A stretch of DNA of 64,000 nucleotides from contig CM030708.1 of assembly GCA_017979445.1 (NCBI GenBank), forward strand, positions 32,492,721 to 32,556,720, read 5' to 3'. This document shows, piece after piece, positions 57,757-64,000 of the stretch (the first letter of the stretch is position 1; every line of letters begins with the position of its first letter). Below the pieces are notes generated by a model. It was not told the origin of the DNA and did no database searches. It saw only the letters and a program-made list of their open reading frames with translations. Source of the stretch: Akebia trifoliata (lineage: Eukaryota; Streptophyta; Magnoliopsida; Ranunculales; Lardizabalaceae). Made by a program: the position numbers and the translations under genes.

Positions 57757-59710
57757 TGAGAGAGAGAGAGAGAGAGAGAGAGATGAACAAAAGATACTAA
57801 GTTAGTGGAGGAAATGTGGTCTTATAGACGATATTTATAGGCGAAGACTATCTCCAATTGGTTCTGTAAAGGAAATTTCACTAACAACATTTCCACATTA
57901 ATTTCTTCAACTACACGGGTGGAAATAACATACCAACTTTTATTTATAACACACCAATCATTATTATGTTGGCTAAACGATTGGTGTGTCGTAAGTAAAA
58001 TTTGATGTGACAATAGAATTTATCTTCTAGAGACGTTTTGACGTCTGAGATATGAGAAAAATAGTGGGTTTCTTGAGATCACTTTTATCCCTTCTAAAAA
58101 ACTATGAACTCTTTAATATCCAATTTATTAAGTATTAATTTAAAAAATAAAAATTTAAGTAAAAATCCCGTACTTGAAGTATAAAGAAACATGTTTATTC
58201 AATAATATTTGAGTTACTTCTACATTTTATAATGACATGCCCCTTACTTGTGGTCATCTCTTATTGATTAAAAAAAAAAAAACTTGTATCTCTTATCAAA
58301 AGTAGTAATCTTTAAATCACATAGATGATGATGAAGATGAGTATGATCTTCATCAAACTGATTGGGTCTATATATATTAGATTTATTAAAATATATAAAT
58401 AATTTTAAATAATCAAAACATAATTCATAAACTCGACTAGAATGTTCATTGAATTGATTCAACTCAAAAATTAGCAAGTCGATACAAAAGAGTCAAATAA
58501 AATTATATTGAATTTAATTTTTAATAAATAAAATATTTATTTTTTATTTTTTACAGAAATATTAATAATTAAATTAATTGGTCCAAGTTTTTTATTTGAC
58601 TCTCTATATTTTTATATCAAACACTTTGTAAAGTTCTTAAAAGGGTATTTTATATATTTTTCTTAAAAAAAAGCTTCAAAAAATCATTAATAGACTAATA
58701 TTTTAATAAGTAGGACTTAAATGGTATGTATTCTTTACTAAGGGATTATTCGGTACATATTCTCAATAAAGAATCCTTCGAAGTCATTTTCCATATTTAC
58801 TATCGTACATGGAGGTGGGGACCATTATGGGAAGCTCCATCTTTATTATTGTTAGGGCTCCATATCCTTCTAAAAAAAAGAAAAAATAGATTGAATTGAT
58901 ATGACCCTCTTCTACTATATTTGAATTAATGTCACTGCCACCAAGAAATATTTAATAATATTATATTAAATTTGAATTAGATCAAATTTAATTTCATATG
59001 TTGATGTATGATAGTGAGTGAGCCAATCTAATAAAGACCCGATCCAATAAATTATTGGATCAAGTCTAAATCTAATCAGACACTTATCGGATATATTTCT
59101 TATTTACATCAATTTGATCCATTGAGAAAACTAAACAAAAGGGGTGCTTTGGAATCATGATTTCTCATAAAGAGAGGGATACAATCATGGTTTTAAATCT
59201 CGTTTGAATTGTCTCGATATCGTCCACAAGTCATCTTAAAGACAAGATTTATTCTAATTATAAGCTATTTTTTAAATCTCATCCGAGATAACTTGGTCTC
59301 GTTTATGGACGAGACAAGACATCAAAACGAGTTTTAAAACCATGGATATAAGAAAGAAATTTTCTCACAGAGTTTGTCATATTTTTTAACTTTCAATCCT
59401 TCTTGGATTTCGTACTTCAAGTTCATATTTCCAAACAAAAATCAATCAACTGTACGAGTTATGTATTAATTTTAGTCGATAATATTTAATGATCATTAAG
59501 AGGGTGACGTTACAATTTTAAAATGCATGAGGGGGTCTCGTAAAGAACTAAATCTGCCAAAATAAGAAACCAAAATGCACACAAAAAATAATTTTGATAT
59601 CAAATAACATGACTTGAGGGCCAAAAATTTCATAAAAGTTGACTTATCGAGATAACAACTTTTATGGAGCTGATATGTTATTATGTTTTAGTCTTTGTAA
59701 TTTCAATAAG
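57757..59710. other. Lipoxygenase promoter and intergenic DNA
   Basis: The first ~100 bases hold the lipoxygenase leader (a GA run at 57759-57782, CT in the sense strand). A family C-like pair lies at about 57920-58020 ('aacacaccaatcat' / 'gattggtgtgtcgtaag'). The rest to 59710 is AT-rich, with no gene seen. Confidence 0.5.
57832..57839 (-). promoter_or_regulatory. TATA box of the lipoxygenase pseudogene
   Basis: On the minus strand 'cgcctataaatatcg' lies about 80 bases before the ATG at 57756, with a CT-repeat leader between. It is an apparently intact core promoter despite the broken coding sequence. Confidence 0.6.
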
Positions 59711-59892
59711 TACAGGGGGGATGTATTGATGAACCTACTAATATAACTTAAAACAATTAGAATGTGAGATCTCCGGTGGGACTCCTCAAATGTAGGTCTA
59801 ATGAGTCCTACATATGTGTGTCAGATGTATACGACATACGATTTAACTCATATTTCCGCTTACAAAAAGCTGATAACTTGTGTCAATGTTGT
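59711..59892. repeat. Lipoxygenase 3'-flank duplication, copy B, left part
   Basis: Matches 49453-49635 nearly base for base up to 'gtgtcaatgttgtt', then diverges into the insertion. Continues at 63096. Confidence 0.88.
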
Positions 59893-60333
59893 TCTCGTCC
59901 TCGCAGGGGTGTTTGATTCAGCTTCAAAACGCAGATTTTACAGTTTGAAACTGAGTTTTGAAGTTGAATCAAACATGATCGAAACTCAGCGTTTTGAAAT
60001 TGCGTTAAGAAACGCTAATGGGTGAAGTGGTATTTGCAAGCTTGAATTCTAAATTGCGTTTGCGGGAGACGCGAATTATCGAAAACGGTTCATGTGAAAA
60101 GACTATTTTGCCCATTGTTTTTTAACCTCATTTCTCTTCTTCTCTTCTGTCGACAGAGAACCGCACGCAGCAGCTCTTCTTGTCTTCTTCTCTTCGTCCT
60201 TCTCTTCAGTTGTTCTTCGAGAGAGAGAAAAAAAAAATCCCTAATCCTGAACTCTCTACGATTCGAAGTCTTTGTTTTATCTCCGTAGATCCGATCGACG
60301 AAGTAATTTTGTCTTTTAGTTTAAGAATTAACA

Positions 60334-60558
60334 ATGGTAAGAAAATCGTTTAATTTTTTAATCATATTCTTTTTTTTCTTTCTATATCACAACTGGTGAG
60401 ATTTGAGATGAAATTATGAGAATCTTATTTAGGGTTCGTTGGATTTTTCAGTCGGCTCTCTTCAATTTCCATTCGTTTTTGACAGTGGTGTTGTTAGTAA
60501 TCTGCACCTGCACTTACGTTAAGATGCAGTTTCCTACCATTCTCCAACAAAAAAATGG
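60334..60558 (+). pseudogene. KISH/TMEM167 gene fragment (exons 1 and 2)
   Basis: The ATG at 60334-60336 is followed at once by a GT donor. The next exon, 60452-60558, reads SALFNFHSFLTVVLLVICTC then TYVKMQFPTILQQKNG and ends at a donor (GG|GTAC). This is the N-terminal half of the ~70-residue KISH (TMEM167, DUF1242) protein, a small Golgi/secretory-pathway membrane protein; the first transmembrane segment is within LTVVLLVICTCTY. The upstream 60130-60333 looks like a genuine CT-rich plant leader. The last exon, which should encode the FFWKAARIGER region and second membrane segment, is not found before the insertion ends. The exon borders are preserved, so the copy came from genomic DNA, not mRNA. 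Confidence 0.8.
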
Positions 60559-60794
60559 GTACTCTCTCTCTCTCTGTATTAGCTTAATATGCTTAAGACT
60601 TCTAGGGTTTAGATTAGGAATATTGATTGATACATTATATTGTGGAGACCTTATAATATCTGTACAGTTATAGGAAATCAAACTCATTGAGTAAGAAACA
60701 ATTAACGGAAGTGTTAACATTTGATCTGTTAGAAAAAAATTCCATCAGCACAAAAGGTGTTTGAATTTTTTTGGATTTGAGGTGAGGTGATATA

Positions 60795-61185
60795 TATATA
60801 TGGGAACGGATAAAGGGACATATGTAAAAACATGTACCATTAATAAATTTTCAAAATATGGGTTAAAAGTTTCGGATTAAGCTGATTTTTTGTGAGGATG
60901 ATCTCCATGATGGGAAGATCATCCGGAAAAAAAAAATCATTCCAATCTGAAACTTCCAACCCCATTAAAAGTGATTTAGAATGTGGACCGTCGATTTTTT
61001 GCCAATTTTTGCCAATAATTTGTAAATCACTTTTGATGGATTTAGAAGTTTCAGATTGAGCTGAATTTTTGTGAGGATGATCTTCTCATCATAGTGACCA
61101 TCCTCGCAAAAAATCAGCTCAATCCAAAACCTCTAACCCATATTTTGAAAAACCATTGTTTTTACATATGTTATATATATATATT
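60795..61185. mobile_element. (TA)n-flanked MITE inside the insertion
   Basis: Flanked by TA runs (about 60791-60801 and 61172-61182). Contains 'gctgattttttgtgaggatg' and 'gaccatcctcgcaaaaaatc' arms in four alternating blocks, the structure of 45028-45725 but diverged, with different ends ('catatgtaaaaacatg' / 'ttgtttttacatatg'). Confidence 0.7.
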
Positions 61186-61378
61186 CTATTTAGATGCTTT
61201 CTACATTGCTTTGAGATGGTATTGGACTTGCAGATTAACCTCTATAAGGATCAGATGTAGGGAGCTGTGGATGCGGGTCTATATGAGTTGGTTGGTAATT
61301 TAGGTTGTAGTGTGGGGTGTCTTTGTACGTCAAACTTGGGCTTCGTCCGTGGTGTTGATTCACAATCGAAGGCGTTAT

Positions 61379-61866
61379 GGGTTTTGCATTTAGAAAGAAT
61401 TTGGGAAAAGATTGTTCATCAAACTTATTAGCTTCGTTAAAGAGTACATTATACTTGAAAAATATACTCACCTTCCAAGAATCAAAGTTAGTGGAGTGTG
61501 ACGATATGATGATTAATGAGCTTTGGAGGGGGGACATTGGCTGGAATTTTCTTCCAGCTTTAGGATCAGCAGGTGGCTTAATCATGACGTGGAATAAGAA
61601 TTTCATCAAAGTGTCAAAAAACATGGATGGGCCTTTTTCTATTTCTATCTTGTGTAACTGTGTTAATGAGGATTTTCAGTGGGTTTTTTTCAGGTATTTA
61701 TGGTCCTACTAAAGGTGGGGAGAGAGTTCAATTTTGGGAGGAATTGGAGGATGTGGGGAATGTTATAGAGAAGGGTATTCAAATAGTGAAAAGGGGAATG
61801 TTACAAAGATTAATCTTAATTCAAGAGTCCAAAAATTGGGGAGGAGCTACATGGATTCCGGGTTAA
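61379..61866 (+). pseudogene. LINE (L1-type) endonuclease fragment
   Basis: The frame from 61377 has ESKLVECDDMMINELW, LPALGSAGGLIMTWNKNF and GPFSISILCNCVNEDFQWVF; after a frameshift near 61688 it continues GIYGPTKGGERVQFWEELED. This is the pattern of the plant L1-type endonuclease domain (QETK, then SAGG-W, then GVYGP, then FW-EL). No reverse transcriptase follows. It is broken and truncated at both sides. Confidence 0.7.
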
Positions 61867-62439
61867 TTCTAAACTAGGAATGTGTTTAGGGATATGAGTT
61901 GGTCTTAAAGTCTCTTGACCCTCTTCATTAGGTTGTAGCTACTGTCGTGCTTAAAGAGTAACTTATCGTGATTGTAAGCAACATTTGCATTTATACAAGC
62001 AGTCTACCTTTCACTTTCAGCATTCATCTTAGGAATTGTAAATGTCCTAACTAGAGATCTAAAGGGTTATCTTTATGATGGTAGTAGCCTTTTGCTCTTT
62101 TTTCCTTCTTCCATTAAGAATGGTAAGATGGGAGCCTTCCCTGTCACAACTCTAGAGGATGAGCCTGAGTCCAAGTTTCATTTTGGTTGGCTCTTTGTTT
62201 TTTTTTTTTTATAAATTTTATCTTGAGTTGTATTTTAATTATTTGGTTTGTTAAAGTAACCCATATTTTTCATGTTTTTATTTATTTCAGTTTTACTTAG
62301 TATATTAACTTTGATTACTATGTTTAAATGATATCAGAATTTAAATTAGATGTTATGTGGATGTGTTATGTTTTTTCGGCAAGTAATTTGGATGTCTTAT
62401 GTATATACGATGTAATGTGAATGTTGGATTGCATACTAT

Positions 62440-62923
62440 GCAGGTATTTTGTTTATCAAGAAAATTTCATATGTCCATTTTTAAGAAGAGATGTTATCAA
62501 AAATTTTATAGAATTATAAATTTTTCTATAATTTTTTTAGAATTATAAATATTTTAAAATTAAAACAATATTTTTTTAATTTTTTATATATTTTAATATA
62601 TTTAGTGTTTTTATATATTTATAGGGGTATTCTGGTAAATTTTTATGCATTCTTGGTGCATTATGTTAGATTGCGTATTATGCAGGTATTTTGTGTATCA
62701 GAAAATTTTCATATGTCTATTTTTAATTGGAGATGTTGCCGAAATTTCTATAGAATTATAAATTTTTCTATAATTTTTTTAGAATTATAAATATTTTAAA
62801 ATTAATACAATTATTTTTTTATTTTTATATAATTTTATTATATTTATATATATTAAGTGTAATTATATATTTATAGGGGTATTCTGGTAATTTTTTATGC
62901 ATTCAGGGTGCACTGTCAACCTT
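62440..62923. repeat. Two tandem ~242-bp AT-rich units
   Basis: The unit starting 'gcaggtattttg' at 62440 recurs at 62682. Shared blocks include 'tagaattataaatttttcta' and 'ataggggtattctggtaa'. Moderately diverged; no coding sequence. Confidence 0.8.
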
Positions 62924-63095
62924 AAGAGTATTTTGGTCATTTTACCCTAATACAACAGATTCTAGAAGCTATATCAAACAATAATTTCCAGATTCTGGTC
63001 AATAACACAGCACTTTTACAAAGCTTAATCAAACAAGTTTTTCAGTATTTCAGCATCTAACAGCAGATTTAGGCAGTTGAATCAATCGGGGCCTT

Positions 63096-63308
63096 AGTTT
63101 TTGTTTTGTTTGGTTTCTTGTATTTTTCTTTATTGTGTTAGGTAGGTCTCCTTGACATCCTGTACTTTTTTCATTATAAATCATATGTCTGGATATGTCA
63201 TACTTGATGTTTTGTCGAGAAAATATTTGTTTGGCACTTTACCTTTTATAAATATAGTCCGGAAATTTTGTGAGAAATTCCAACCTTATAATTTTGTGAC
63301 AAGGCTTT
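63096..63308. repeat. Lipoxygenase 3'-flank duplication, copy B, right part
   Basis: Resumes homology to copy A at 'tagtttttgttttgtttggt' (copy A about 49643) and continues into the lipoxygenase 3' end. Confidence 0.88.
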
Positions 63309-63992
63309 GATAATGACGATGATTTGAGAATCTGTACATATGTTTGTATTTATGACACTATCAAGAAAAAAATTCCAAGGATACAAAAACCTATATAGTA
63401 GTCTTTTATATGGGAATACACCTTACTAAAAAAAGGGTTCACTATTATGAAACTATTAAAAGAACATAAATGGAAAGCCTTATATTGAGACACTGTTAGG
63501 AATTCCACGGCCAGTGAGTCCACCAACACGGGTATAATTCGAGGTGTTTGGATAGAGCAATGTGTATGGCACCTTGACGGGTCCTAATCGATTCTTCCAA
63601 ATTATATTGTTGTTCGTCTCTATAATTCTATTTTCAATCTCCACTAATTTGATAATGACGATGATTTGAGAATCTGTACATATGTTTGTATTTATGACAC
63701 TATCAAGAAAAAAATTCCAAGGATACAAAAACCTATATAGTAGTCTTTTATATGGGAATACACCTTACTAAAAAAAGGGTTCACTATTATGAAACTATTA
63801 AAAGAACATAAATGGAAAGCCTTATATTGAGACACTGTTAGGAATTCCACGGCCAGTGAGTCCACCAACACGGGTATAATTCGAGGTGTTTGGATAGAGC
63901 AATGTGTATGGCACCTTGACGGGTCCTAATCGATTCTTCCAAATTATATTGTTGTTCATCTCTATAATTCTATTTTCAATCTCCACTAATTT
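63309..63992. repeat. 342-bp exact-period tandem duplication
   Basis: 63309-63650 is repeated at 63651-63992; the junction is abrupt at 63650/63651 ('ccactaattt|gataatgacg'). The unit contains the 3' flank and the last ~57 codons of a lipoxygenase. The copies are almost identical, so the event is very recent. Confidence 0.92.
63480..63650 (-). pseudogene. Duplicated lipoxygenase C-terminal stub
   Basis: Encodes [20 protein letters not shown], then [14 protein letters not shown], and ends RGIPNSVSI with a stop at 63480. It is the outer copy of the 342-bp duplication, cut off from any upstream exon, so it is downstream of the real stop at 63822 and not translated. Confidence 0.85.
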
Positions 63993-64000
63993 CTCCCCAA
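63822..64000 (-). CDS. LOX: Second lipoxygenase gene, C-terminal end only
   Basis: A minus-strand frame ends with TAA at 63822-63824 and encodes the last ~58 residues of a type-1 lipoxygenase, including [16 protein letters not shown] sequence (here [16 protein letters not shown]) and the terminal GIPNSVSI, whose final Ile is an iron ligand in the family. It continues past the duplication unit into 'tctcccc' (63991-63997), exactly as the first lipoxygenase does, so the gene extends beyond the window. Whether it is intact cannot be judged here. With the pseudogene at 50026-57756 it forms a head-to-tail tandem pair. Confidence 0.85.
   Translation of the reverse strand, partial: GEKLVEIENRIIEMNNNIIWKNRLGPVKVPYTLLYPNTSNYTRVGGLTGRGIPNSVSI

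Larger units (their letters stand above)
59905..63094. mobile_element. ~3.2-kb insertion with imperfect inverted ends and captured gene exons
   Basis: Defined by comparison: copy A of the flank (49461-50207) is continuous where copy B is split. The left end reads 'ggggtgtttgattcagcttc'; the right end in reverse complement reads 'ggccccgattgattcaactg', an imperfect inverted pair. No clear target duplication: left flank 'ctcgtcctcgca', right flank 'ttagtttttg'. Contents in order are a KISH/TMEM167 5' gene fragment (about 60100-60560), a (TA)n-flanked MITE (60795-61185), a LINE endonuclease fragment (61379-61866) and two AT-rich tandem units (62440-62923). I see no transposase, so it would be non-autonomous. 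Alternatives are serial unrelated insertions, or loss from copy A. Confidence 0.7.

Noticed and set aside
60094..60288. 64-codon plus-strand frame before the KISH ATG
   Set aside because: It covers the CT-rich leader of the captured KISH fragment and is not a coding exon.
61235..61624. 129-codon minus-strand frame
   Set aside because: Antisense of the LINE endonuclease fragment.

Overview
The window is nuclear DNA of a flowering plant, probably a eudicot. It is AT-rich, genes have GT-AG introns, MITEs and microsatellites are dense, and the recognisable families are plant-specific (plant WNK kinase, DUF868, type-1 lipoxygenase). I found no tRNA, rRNA or CRISPR array. Exon boundaries were worked out by hand from splice sites, reading phase and recalled family sequence; no search was run.

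Layout. (1) 4948-7184, minus: WNK1/WNK9-type kinase, six exons, 313 residues, ending just after the kinase domain. Its 3' end and flank recur at about 7798-9025, so a tandem copy existed and has decayed. (2) 12373-13350, plus: intronless DUF868 protein. (3) 17020-23670, minus: eight-exon DUF2358 protein, 215 residues, with MITEs in several introns. (4) About 23.7-36.0 kb: gene-poor, full of hairpin MITEs and SINE relics. (5) 36155-39774, plus: seven-exon SEC14/CRAL-TRIO lipid-binding protein, 432 residues, with a good TATA box. (6) About 39.8-47.4 kb: repeats, including a tandem pair of (TA)n-flanked MITEs. (7) 47416-48273, plus: second DUF868 protein, with a probable 5'UTR intron. (8) 50026-57756, minus: type-1 (probable 9-) lipoxygenase with all exons present but at least four frame-breaking lesions; a pseudogene. 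(9) 59711-64000: a second, nearly identical copy of the lipoxygenase 3' flank. It is interrupted by a ~3.2-kb insertion that carries the first two exons of a KISH/TMEM167 gene, a MITE and a LINE fragment. A 342-bp tandem duplication follows, and then the 3' end of a second lipoxygenase gene that runs off the window.

The genes do not form a pathway; this is ordinary plant gene order. WNK, DUF2358 and DUF868 near one another recall the Arabidopsis At3g04860-At3g04910 neighbourhood (from memory), which suggests conserved microsynteny, while the lipoxygenase pair is a local tandem array. The most notable observations are the KISH-carrying insertion, the two lipoxygenase genes with slippage-type lesions, the truncated WNK with its tandem relic, the nested PIF/Tourist-like MITEs with visible 3-bp target duplications, and an abundant hairpin MITE population that may be unnamed. 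I found nothing that I would call a new biological system.
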